A stretch of DNA of 64,000 bases, taken from Liolophura sinensis (taxonomy: Eukaryota > Mollusca > Polyplacophora > Chitonida > Chitonidae). Positions 10,486 to 19,506 of this stretch are shown piece by piece. Every line of letters begins with the position of its first letter. The first letter of the stretch is position 1. The stretch lies in contig NC_088297.1 of the NCBI RefSeq assembly GCF_032854445.1, positions 15,945,127-16,009,126 of the forward strand, read 5' to 3'. The position numbers and the translations under genes are program-made. Below the pieces are notes generated by a model. It made no database searches, was not told where the DNA came from, and was given only the letters and a program-made list of their open reading frames with translations.

Positions 10486-10610
10486 GGGTCTGTCATCAAC
10501 CTGCGGATGGTCGTGGGTTTCCCCCTGGTTCTGCCCGGTTTCCTCCCACCATAATGCTGGCCGCTGTCGTATAAGTGAAATATTCTTGAGTACAGCATAA
10601 AACACAGATC
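10486..10610 (+). mobile_element. SINE family 1, 3' half
   Basis: Body ACCTGCGGATGGTCGTGGG through tail TGAAATATTCTTGAGTAC; the head is missing. Confidence 0.85.
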
Positions 10611-10654
10611 ACATGAAATATATATATGTGTGTGTGTGTGTGTCGTTGGTTTTT

Positions 10655-10985
10655 TTTTTTTGGTCATATGACGACGAGGAGTCATTAGGTGCGTGTACAT
10701 GTACTGTGTCTTGTTGTGGCAGGGCCAAACCATGCCGCCAAATTGTTGCTGCCACTGAAGTATGCCGAAGACACCAGACATGACACTCCACCTACTCACA
10801 TTATATGAACAATGGGCCATCCAGTCATGTTTCCTTGCTCTCTCTCCCGGTGCTGAGTGCTAAGCAGGATAGCAACAGGCACCACTGTTAAAGTTTTTGT
10901 TTCACCCGACCAGAGTTTCATCCCAGGTCTCCCAACTTTGAGGCGGACACTATAGGCGTATTAGGCCACCGGAGTGGTCCCCACC
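10655..10985 (-). mobile_element. SINE family 2, variant B
   Basis: The reverse complement matches the copy at 50781-51108 block by block: GGTGGCCTAATACGCCTATA, CAAGGAAACATGACTGG, GGAGTGTCATGTCTGGTGTC, TTTGGCGGCATGG and CGTCGTCATATGAC. It begins with a tRNA-like head and lacks the ACGTTAAACCCC end seen in other copies. Confidence 0.75.
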
Positions 10986-11256
10986 AAAAGTAATTCTGAT
11001 TTAAGTTGTGTAGTTTAAGTATATGGGCATTGCATATTTCTGAATGTGACGACGTTTTGTGGGCTCTCAGCCCACCTTATTATAGCTTATTTGAAATGTT
11101 TTCAATCAGGCATGTATGCACCATTCTGACTTATCGAATGTAGATGGCCTACTTAACGCTTGGAGTAGGCCTATACTGAATTTACGATGAAGTGATCCAG
11201 ATAAACCTGCACAAACCCTCTAACAACAAGAATCCATTTACTGGATTGGCGATTTG

Positions 11257-11345
11257 CGCCGTACTCAAGAATATTTCAGTTATTCCACGAAACCCAGCAT
11301 TATGGCCGGAATTACATGGGAAAAGCCACGATCATCGGCAAAATG
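11257..11345 (-). mobile_element. SINE family 1, tail fragment
   Basis: GCCGTACTCAAGAATATTTC followed by body words CAGCATTATGGCC and AGCCACGATCATCGG. Diverged. Confidence 0.7.
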
Positions 11346-12072
11346 CTGAAAGACCTAGGGCCTACATGTGTGCACTCTAGACCGATGAGGAAGCCAGCAT
11401 GTTTAACCTTTTGAATCGAGAAGTCAGACATCATTCATGCCTACATTCTGGCATCATTCAGATACAAAAGACTATAGCAAAAGCAAATTAAAGTAAAACC
11501 AAAGCAGTGATCACACTGAATAGCGGGTTGTGGCAGGTTTGTAAGCTGATAGTGTTAACCGGCACCTGATTTTTTTCATGGCATAGGCACACCGCCAAAT
11601 TGTTATAGGTTTAGGGCTATCAGTTTTCGATCTGCGCAATAATGTGTAGGCCTAAAGACGTGTCTGTTTGGAAATTAGTAATTCTAGACTGCGAGACTGA
11701 TTTGCAAATTCTCCATTATAGTGTTGCCCTTATAGGTTACGCATATACATGCGTAGGCCTGTCTTAGCAGTAGGCCTACTCCTATCCATCTACGCAAACG
11801 GGCGAACTATAGTTTCATTGTCAGTTCAGAAGGAGGGATGAGTTAAAATTCAATGAAGTCAACGGTTCAAATCAGCCTGAAATACAAACATGATAGTGCA
11901 TCAAGCGACGTTCAAATATCAACAGTTTTGAAGTAATAAAACTGTACTCGATAAAACTTCTTGGGTAAAAGTTCAAATAAAAGAAATGTCAATTTTCATG
12001 ACTAAAATGAGATCACGAATAAAAGATGGACATTACGCACATTAGCTGTCACTTTTGGAATTTAGCAAAGTG
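11346..12072. other. Flank of the Gypsy element, possibly its 3' LTR region
   Basis: This lies downstream of the Gypsy pol end (the element reads leftwards), where a polypurine tract and 3' LTR would be expected. I find no convincing partner of the TGTTACG terminus seen at 18251, so the LTR is absent, diverged or unrecognised. Confidence 0.3.
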
Positions 12073-12630
12073 TCACAAATTTAGTTTATCCACATTTTTC
12101 ACAATTCTACCAGAACGAGTTCGGTACTTTGGGCTATCTGCAGGTGGGGAGTAACTGCTGGTCGGTTCACATAAACACTGTAGGAGTGATCGCTGCTGGG
12201 TGTTGGTTGGGACGAAGTGATGTTGGTTCATCTCTGGACTTGGTTGTAGATCGTAAGACTTGGAGATTCCTCTTGTATCGTTTACCATTGTCAGCTTCGA
12301 TCTCAACTGTCTAGGGACGACAGCTTGGCGCCATTCCTTTTTCCCCGGTTTCGATTGGCTGCATCCGTACGGTGTCACGTGGATTTAATTGCGGCAATTC
12401 TCGGCGATCATTGTATCTAGAAGCTGTTTTGGCACGCTTATTGCCTTGACGTGTCAGACCACAGTATACAGGCGGACGAAGCCGGTGTATTGTAGTAGGC
12501 AGGAGAGTTTTTTCTACGTCTTCCAATCAGGCGTTGTGCTGGGCTAGTTGTCAAGCCTTCTGTGGAAGTGTTGATTTAACAAACTAAGCTAAGGGTCTTA
12601 TTCGGAAACTTGACTTCTTTTCATGAGCTT
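12073..12630 (-). pseudogene. Gypsy pol C-terminal region, frameshifted
   Basis: Two overlapping minus frames (12526-12311 and 12378-12073) carry LNPRDTVRMQPIETGEK and then RTRSGRIVKNVDKLNL before a stop. This is the poorly conserved region after the integrase core that ends many Gypsy polyproteins. The change of frame between the two parts shows an indel. Confidence 0.75.
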
Positions 12631-13205
12631 TTTGGCGATCTTAACGGCTGCCTCAGCTGCTGCATTAGATTTGCTGTTACCAGGGCTGGAAGTAGTATAA
12701 GTGAAGTTCCATTTTCTACCGAACGATACAAAATCGCTTTTGTAAACTGAGCCCCTCGATCAGAAATCACAGTGTCAGGAATACCGTGTCTGGCAAAATG
12801 ATGTTTCAGTTTTGTGATGACAGTTGCAGATGAGGTTTCTGGAAGGAAATCTACCTCCGAGAAGTTACTGAGGTAATCAACGGTGACTAGGTAAGATCTG
12901 TCACTGATGGAAAACAGATCACATCCGACTTCTTCCCATGGTCGATTTGGAATATCATGTATCTTGATCGGTTCAGGTGATTGCTTGTCACTGTATATTG
13001 AACAGGGCCAGAACACGAGTTCACGTGCTCTTCTAATTCAAGAGTTTGTGCCCATATGTCCTGCATGGACGTAGCCTTTCATGTCTGGTCTCATCGTAGC
13101 AGGGATGGCGACACGTTCACCACGTAGAATTACTCCATCTTGTACAGTTAATTTAGCTTGCCACTGTTTAAATATGCTTAGTTCAGGGCCTGCTGTCTGC
13201 CTCTG
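12621..13205 (-). pseudogene. Gypsy integrase (zinc finger and catalytic core), frameshifted
   Basis: Reading leftwards: the linker WQAKLTVQDGVILRGERV, the second half of the H2C2 zinc finger (HAGHMGTNSCIRRARELVFW), then the core with first Asp in EEVGCDLF and second Asp in TVISDRGAQF. After GAQF the frame shifts; the third catalytic residue (Glu) lies in another frame near 12650 in the word AAAEAAVKIAKK. Integrase would insert the cDNA copy; this one is broken by the frameshift. Confidence 0.88.
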
Positions 13206-13800
13206 CCTTAGAATGTTCGAGAATACCCTCAGTTCGGGGCCTGTTTGTTTACAACAAGTGTTCAAGAATTTTCTTATTCTAGAAAGACCTATGAAAGCAG
13301 GTCAAAAAGAGGAGAAAGGAGAATTATTGAGAGTTTTGGATGCTTTCGCTGTGTGTTACTTTAGTAGGCCCTTTGTGCTGAATTTTGGTGTCTTTATAGC
13401 CTCTGGCTTTGTTATATCCTGTCTCCACCGAGCACTTGTTCAGCCTGAACTTGTATATTTAATTTGTGCTCTTGTGTACACAGTGCTTTATTAGTACACG
13501 GACCCTGTCTGTGGAATTTTGTGTATATTTCGTCATACACTCAGTTATTTTTTAAGCATTGTGGAGTATATGCATCCGTTTGGACTTGACACCGCTGTAC
13601 ATGTAAGTACTTTAGTATTTGTATAGATACTGCTATCCTTTCTTGTTAAATTTAAGTACTTTAGTATTTGTAAAAGTCTGTTTATCTGTTCTTGTTAAAC
13701 CTAATAAATTGTTGTAAAATAAAATCTGCTGGTTTTGGTTACTTTTTTGTGCGGCTAAACTGTCGTGTATCTCAAATAAGCCATCTCTTTATAATACAGA
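13206..13800. other. Probable insertion between Gypsy RNase H and integrase
   Basis: About 600 bp that does not continue the minus-strand pol frame. It includes a diverged short duplication (GTTCAGGGCCTG near 13180 and GTTCGGGGCCTG near 13231), a doubled AAGTACTTTAGTATTTGTA (about 13607 and 13655), and ends with AATAAA-like words near 13700-13725, as in a 3'-UTR or LTR of another element. Family not recognised. Confidence 0.4.
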
Positions 13801-13869
13801 CAGTTTGGGTCGTAACACGTATCTCATCCGAACGAGAATCACTTATAGGAAAGAATCTGACGTTGTTCA

Positions 13870-14345
13870 CATTAACAGCCTCAATGTCAAGTTTTTCTAG
13901 TAGAGGTGCTCTAGATAATGTGTCTGCCACGGGAATAGCTGACCCAGGTTGATACGTCAGACGAAAGTTGTAGGCTTGAGTGCGTAGAAGTAGAGCTTAC
14001 AGACGTTTTGGAGCTTTAGACAGTTGTTTGGAGACGATGGCTACCAGTGGTTTGTGGTCTGTGATGATTTCGGTCAGTCGGCCATAGGTGTAGTGATGGT
14101 ATTTTTCAAGTCCAAAGCTGACCGCTAACATCTCTTTCTCAATTTGCGCATAGCGTGTTTCAGTGTCTGCTAGAGTATGCCACTGGTTTTCCACATTGGA
14201 AGAGAGCAGATCTCAAACCATACTCACTAGCATCATTTACCAAGACCAGTTCCTTATTTGGATCATAGTACGCTAGCACAGGAGAGTTAATAACCATGTT
14301 TTTAACTTTGACAAAAGAGTTCTGTTGGCATTCAGATCATACCCA
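13870..14345 (-). pseudogene. Gypsy RT connection and RNase H domain
   Basis: Reading leftwards: INSPVLAYYDPNKELVLVND (connection start), DTETRYAQIEKEMLAVSFG with the RNase H Glu, EIITDHKPL with the catalytic Asp, SKAPKRL, then LTYQPGSAIPVADTLSRAPL. RNase H removes genomic RNA during reverse transcription. The frame breaks near 14200, and an in-frame stop precedes the connection region. Confidence 0.85.
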
Positions 14346-14421
14346 ATAACTATGAACTACAACAATATGTATAGGACTAACGCTGGGAATAGTGGTGCAT
14401 GTTCCCAGGGCGAGTCAATAA

Positions 14422-15132
14422 ATGATTCGTTTTGCACTAAGACCCATTTCCATCGAAATACCGGATATATTTGAGAGCATTAAACGTGGTATTTCCACCA
14501 AACCGTGTTCTATCCAACTGGACGATTGTTTGACATCGAATTCCCAAAGCAAACATTTAACTATTTCCAAATGTGGACATACCAATTGTCTTACATGTCT
14601 ATCATTTGATACATCTGTCACTTTTATTTCCTCACTGACTGGTAAATGTTATTCTGTTAATTCGTACGTTAACTTAAGTTGTATTGCGTCCAATTGTATT
14701 TACTTGGTAACATGCAAGAATTGTGGTCAGCAGTATGTTTGGAAGACCACCCAGAAACTACATCTACGGGTGAACGGGCACCATAAGTCCGTGCGCAAGA
14801 AACAATTGCTAATATACAAGCATTTCTCTGCCTCCGACTATGACTGGGACCATTTCAGCATTCAAATAATAGAATCGGTTTATCCATCAACAAATGAGAC
14901 TGATGTCGAATTTTAACGTAAAATCCGTGACCGTGAGCTTTTCTGGATGCTAGAGATTGGTTCAGTCTTCCCATATGGGTTGAATGATAATGTTATGGGA
15001 ATCGGCAATGTAACATCTAGCCAACCATATGACTCAATGGTAACAGATTTATTCAAATACCATAAACGTAGACCTCGCAGTCATGGTAGGAGGAAGTTCA
15101 ACAGAAACATGATTCACAAAATACGTTACAGT
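14422..15132 (+). pseudogene. GIY-YIG endonuclease domain of the Penelope-like element
   Basis: Cys/His-rich lead (KCGHTNCLTCL), then the GIY half as CIYLVTCKNC and the YIG half as QQYVWKT, followed by the conserved Arg and His (LHLRVNGHH). The YIG Gly is Trp here, a one-base change from GGG to TGG. After the TAA at 14914 the same frame continues with RDRELFWMLEIGSVFPYGLN, the usual end of this domain. The domain nicks target DNA to prime reverse transcription; the Trp and the stop make this copy inactive. Confidence 0.85.
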
Positions 15133-15344
15133 TAGCTATTTAGTAGGATTGTCGTATGACACCAATAGCATGCATGCTCTACGCACAGTATTATATGCAC
15201 TGCCACTGAACTTGCTAAAACAGGTCGTTCAAGACGTATCCAATAACATGCACAATTTGAATGTTCCACCTCACCTTGTACGTCTGTGTCAAGACATATC
15301 GTATTTTCGATTGTATCGCCCTGTAACTACAATTTAAACTCAAC

Positions 15345-15786
15345 ACGATCGACTCTTTCTGAAGATAAAGTATTTAGACAGTGGCCTTGATTTAATTAAT
15401 CTACCACGTATCTTTAATGAACCTGACGTTCGTAGTGCTGTGCCTAATTATTTTAATATCCAAGAGCCACTTTGCATATCCTATGAGTATACAAAGCCTA
15501 TCGCTTCCAAAATTTTCAATTATTCCCAGGCCATCAAGGAGTTCGATTTGGCGACGTATACGTCTGGCGGCTATAACTGTGATTGTGAATCCTCAGTTTT
15601 TACCTACCTCAAATGTAAACATGCCCTGACTGGTGACCTTAATATTATTAAGAATCATGATCTAAGGAATCTCTTTGTGAGGGGTCCTAAGTATAGAGAA
15701 AAGAGTAATGTCAACATTCGATCAAACAAAAAAATATCATCTCGGCACTTGAGGAATATGTTAAAAAATGGTCAAAACGGGAGAAA
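15345..15786 (+). pseudogene. CxC-containing linker of the Penelope-like element
   Basis: Continuous frame from about 15360 carrying LDLINLPRIFNEPDVRSAVP, then YNCDCESSVFTYLKCKHAL (CxC at 15578-15586), then GDLNIIKNHDLRNLFVRGPK. A shift near the A-run at 15727-15735 moves the coding frame into that of the reverse transcriptase. The CxC motif is the reported hallmark between endonuclease and reverse transcriptase in Naiads. Confidence 0.75.
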
Positions 15787-16768
15787 ATGGATTCTTCGGT
15801 ACTTAACGAGTACAAAAAGAAAGTTAGTTTAACTATACACCGTCTAGACATTGATGCTCTACCTAAAGTTAAACAGGTTCTGAAGGATCCCACTATGCAA
15901 GAAACACTCGCTGACCTTCAAAGTAAATTTGTCGTCACTGTAGCAGACAAGGCTCCTAATAATGTCATCTTTATTTGCAAGAATTATTATTATCAAATTC
16001 TTGTTCAAGAGCTATGTGCATCTACAACGACATCCACGCATTGTGCTACTACATGTACTCCGGTGGAACTATTTAACAAACACAAAACCTTTCTTAAAGA
16101 AAGGCGCATAAATATACCTACCCGTCACACAGAAATACCACCACTTTACTGGATTCCTAAAATGCATAAATCCCCATACAAGGCTCGATTTATTGCAGGT
16201 TCAAGAAGCTGTACCACCAAACTCTTGTCAACCCTATTTACGAGAGCGTTACGAGGAGTAAAGTCATTTTGGAATAAGTATTGTTGTGCCATAACAAAAA
16301 ATTCAGGTGTCATCTGCATGTGGGTTCTTAACAACTCCAAACGTCTTAGAGAAGAACTCGATGCTCATATGCATATACCGTACAAAGACGTATGCACATG
16401 GGATTTCTCTACTCTCTATACTACGATTCCTCACAAAGATCTTATTGAAAGAATATCTCAGTATTTACTAAAACAGGTCACCGTTACAGAAGCAATAAGC
16501 TTCTGAAACGTCAGAAGCAATAAGGCTTTCTTTAGTTCTACTCTTTATAAAGGTTACCACTCATGGGATGTTACATTATTTATTGAATTACTTGAATTTC
16601 TCATTAATAACATCTATGTGAAATTCGGAGATACCATTTACCAACAGTGCATAGGTATTCCAATGGGTACCAATTGTACGCCTCTTTTGGCAGACCTAAA
16701 CCTGTTTCCATATGAATACGACTATATGCAGAAATTACTTAAAAGTAATATCTTTAAAGCTCGATCCT
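15787..16768 (+). pseudogene. Penelope-like reverse transcriptase, truncated
   Basis: Motifs in order: FVVTVADKAPNNVIFICKNY, PPLYWIPKMHKSPYKARFI, the A motif WDFSTLYTTIPHKDL (16399-16443) with the first catalytic Asp, an in-frame TGA at 16504-16506, then CIGIPMGTNCTPLLADL (B', from about 16648) and YEYDYMQKLLKSN. The sequence then runs into Gypsy protease, so the YxDD catalytic loop and thumb are missing. Penelope-like enzymes are related to telomerase reverse transcriptase. Confidence 0.85.
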
Positions 16769-17000
16769 GATGGTACATCTTATTTGGATTTATACTTCTT
16801 GTTGTTCTTTGGGTTTCGAATGGACCTACGATGCATACCAAGGGGAGAATACTCAGTACCATTCCACATCCGCAGCCTACAGGTTGTGGGAGTGAGAGAG
16901 TCAGCACATTTCACAGGTATTATGTTGAATGAAGATCCGGTGTCAATTTGGAACACCACGTCAATTCCATTGACAAGGGGGTGACATTTAATGTCTTTAG
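16769..17000 (-). pseudogene. Gypsy aspartic protease
   Basis: Minus frame in line with Gag: PGSKDIKCHPLVNGIDVVF, then QIDTGSSFNIIPV with the catalytic DTG at 16944-16936, then EYSPLGMHRRSIRNPKNNKK. The protease cleaves the Gag-Pol polyprotein. The end of the domain is cut by the junction with the Penelope-like element. Confidence 0.85.
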
Positions 17001-17100
17001 AGCCAGGAGTTTGGACGACATTTATCCAGTCTTCTTCCGATAAGGAGTAGCCAGTGACTTGGTGAACCCTTTTGTCACGAGAAGACTTTTTACCAGTTTT

Positions 17101-17879
17101 CTTGGGGCATTTTTTGGCAAAGTGATTTTGCTGCTCGCAAACTGAACAAGTTTTATCCCAGGCTAGGCATCACTTTTTCTCCATTAGGTGTCAGATCGCA
17201 AAATTAACATTCACGCTCCGTTGGTTTTTAAGCAGCGGACGCCTTCTTGCGGCCATATTGTTTCTTTTGTGGTCTCTTGTAGTCCACCTTATTGACAATA
17301 TCTGGATGTAGAGCTCGTTCTTGAGAGCATGCATTTTCCGATGCTTTACAAATGTCAATGCATGTCGCCAGTGTTAGGTTGCGTTCTTTTTACAGTGTAA
17401 TCTGAGTGGAGTGGTCATTAATGCCCAATACAATGCGGTCACGCAGAATAGAGTCAACACAATTGTCTCAATCTCAGTCTTTACAAGAGTTCTTATTACA
17501 GCAGTAAAGCATTCAAAGCTTTCACCATTAATTTGGTACCGTTTATTGAAAATGAACCTTTCATAAGTTTCATTATAGTTTTTCCGACAGCAAAATTGTC
17601 AAATTTGGCTAAAATTTTAGCAATTGTCCTTTCATTTCCAGGAGTCTCAAAATTAAACCATTGTAGATTTTCAAGGCGTTGTCCTCTAATGTATGTAGCA
17701 AAAGGGCCACTTGGTATGCCATATCTTGTCTATTGAGCTGAGTGGTGATGGCATAATTTTCCCATTTTTGCTTAAGAAGTTTCCAATTTTCAGCAACATA
17801 TGTCTCTGGGTTGAAGAGTTGTGGGGGTTTTTATTCCTTGAATTGGATTCAGGGATCTATGAAAGTCCACATTAGCCAT
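17101..17879 (-). pseudogene. Gypsy Gag with CCHC zinc knuckle, frameshifted
   Basis: A Met at 17879 opens the minus frame. A shifted frame then carries YVAENWKLLKQKWENYAIT and LEDNALKIYNG, a pattern typical of Gypsy capsid. The knuckle CSVCEQQNHFAKKC (CX2CX4HX4C) lies at about 17150-17105 and joins in frame to protease. Gag would form the particle and bind RNA. Frameshifts make it non-functional. Confidence 0.8.
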
Positions 17880-18225
17880 ATTGAGGAGTTTCGGGAATCT
17901 TTCGCTGTGAGTTCGTTGAGTGCAGAGATTATGCTGGCTGGGAGATTGGGCGCATCGCTGTGAGGAGTTTGACGACTTGCTTCTGTACTGTTTTATTGAG
18001 GATGGGGCCTTTTGAGAGAGTTAATGAATTATAAGTGTCTTACAGCTGATCGAGTAGTGATCTTTTCACCAAAGGTCTGAGAGAGTAACAGGAAAACAAC
18101 ACACAGCAGTCCAGGAGAGACTTAACGTTGAATCCGCGAATGCAGACGACAGGGGGCTGTTGTTGTTTTACACAGAAGTCTAACTTCTTTTTTTGAGAGA
18201 AACAGGCTTCATTTAGAGTTCAAAG

Positions 18226-18260
18226 TTCTTTCACAGCACCGCTGCCACCATGTTACGTGC
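18226..18260 (-). other. Gypsy primer binding site and LTR terminus
   Basis: On the minus strand the LTR end CACGTAACA abuts TGGTGGCAGCGGTGC, a tRNA-complementary primer binding site beginning with TGG. The boundary is at 18250/18251. A SINE starting at 18311 interrupts what should be the 5' LTR, so its length cannot be read. Confidence 0.65.
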
Positions 18261-18310
18261 TGTGGTTATTAGATATGAAGCACGAGATGTCTAGAAGTAC
18301 ATGAAATAAC

Positions 18311-18428
18311 ATTGGTGTTTTACGGCGTACTCACCAAATTTCACTTATACGATGGTGGCCAGCATTGTGTTGGGTGGAAACCGGGCATAGCAAAACCACG
18401 ACCATCAACAGGTTGCTGCAAGACCTTA
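18311..18428 (-). mobile_element. SINE family 1, 3' half, inserted next to the Gypsy terminus
   Basis: TTGGTGTTTTACGGCGTACT, ACTTATACGATGGTGGCCAG and ACCACGACCATCAACAGG in order, minus orientation. The head is missing. Confidence 0.85.
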
Positions 18429-19318
18429 ATTGCAAAGTACGACCGGAGAGGGTACATATATATACGTGCTGGAAATATTAATTTGATAATACAGAAAACA
18501 AAGTATACATAAGCATAGATAAATCGTGTGAACCTGAACATGGATAGAATCAACATATATTTTATAATCGTGGATAAGTGTATAGTTGAATACATGTATA
18601 TTTGAAAAGACCGGAGACCGGTAGTTATATCCGAAACTTTCGCGTCAACAAGTAACAGCTGGTGAAATGATAGCTCTGTGCCTTCGAGTATCGAAAGGTC
18701 AAACCGTCCACAACCTAATTTTCGACAATAATCGTTTCAGAAATGTTTTTGTCTTAATAATTTTAAACGAGATTTGTTCTAGCAGCATTAAATCATTGAT
18801 GGAGTGCAACATGCCAGTGTAAATCGGTCACAATCAATGTCTCTTCCGTTGAAATTGCTTCTAATTGGTTGGCAAGGGTTTGTGTCAATACATTCCTTAC
18901 GGTGCTCTGCTAGTTGCGAAACGAAAACATGGCAAAGTGTCAGAAAGGAGGTCTCTTGTGAATCAGTCATGTCTTAATCGATGACACATTGCCGTTAAGC
19001 AAATGCAGAGGCAGCTCGTATGTTAAGTGCACACTGCTATGGACAGTTTAATGCAAATATTCATGTGATCTCTGCTTCATGCAGACGTTGCATTGTGGGT
19101 CATCCGCGAAATAAACGAAGGTTCCCGTGACAACAACAACATCATCGTCAACGAAGTAGAAGTCGTTTCATACTTTGGTGATCTCATTTACTCGTACTGA
19201 CAGACCTGGTCGAGAAGCCCATCGACCTGTGGTAAATTAGTCATTAGTCTGTATTTTATAGGGTATCTGAGGTTGTGTCAGTTTACGTCCTGTCATCTCT
19301 CAGTCTGTCGGATCAGCA
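18429..19318. other. Intergenic, upstream flank and presumed promoter of TTC39C
   Basis: No repeat or exon recognised. The last 250 bp before the ATG are more GC-balanced and include GCATTGTGGGTCATCCGCG near 19090. No TATA box at a suitable distance was seen; the transcription start is not placed. Confidence 0.4.
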
Positions 19319-19506
19319 ATGGCAGAGTCTGCAGTAAGATCTTCTCCTGTTGGAGAGGGGGACAGAAGTAGCGTGTCAACGACTGGCAGTTTTCACGGTA
19401 GTACAGATTCCATTCCATTGGATGACTCCGATCTAGCGCATCAGGGGATCAGTCTATTGCTTAACAACAAATTCAAGGAGGCGAAAGAACTCTTCGAAAC
19501 ACATAA
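19319..19506 (+). CDS. TTC39C: TTC39C exon 1 (residues 1-62)
   Basis: ATG in context GCAATGG; donor GTGAGT at 19507, phase 2. Ser/Thr-rich leader, then the first helix pair (HQGISLLLNNKFKEAKELF). Confidence 0.92.

Larger units (their letters stand above)
14346..16768 (+). mobile_element. Penelope-like retroelement with N-terminal GIY-YIG (Naiad-type), 3' truncated
   Basis: Plus strand, opposite to the surrounding Gypsy. Order: GIY-YIG endonuclease (14422-15130), linker with a CxC motif (about 15360-15770), reverse transcriptase (15787-16767). Canonical Penelope-like elements place GIY-YIG after the reverse transcriptase; the permuted order with a CxC linker is described for the Naiad and Chlamys groups. 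The copy has a TAA at 14914, frameshifts near 15135-15345 and 15725-15740, an in-frame TGA at 16504, and stops after the B' motif before the catalytic YxDD block. Dead copy. Confidence 0.85.
12073..18251 (-). mobile_element. Degenerate Ty3/Gypsy LTR retrotransposon, interrupted by a Penelope-like element
   Basis: Minus-strand order: LTR end and primer binding site (18251 downward), Gag (about 17879-17101), protease (about 17000-16769), foreign insert (16768-14346), connection/RNase H (14345-13870), integrase (13205-12630) and C-terminal tail (12600-12073). The layout and the tail RTRSGRIVKNVDKLNL fit the Ty3/Gypsy lineages common in invertebrates. The reverse transcriptase core is missing, and several frames are broken, so this is a dead copy. 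A further stretch at about 13206-13800 separates RNase H from integrase and may be a second insertion. Confidence 0.85.

Noticed and set aside
10314-10820. 168-codon minus-strand open frame
   Set aside because: It runs through antisense SINE sequence and a TG-rich tract; no gene.
11346-12072. 3' LTR of the Gypsy element
   Set aside because: Expected here, but no sequence matching the LTR terminus at 18251 could be found, so no LTR is called.
13081-13494. 137-codon plus-strand open frame
   Set aside because: Its first part is antisense to Gypsy integrase and the remainder lies in the probable insertion; no protein similarity recognised.
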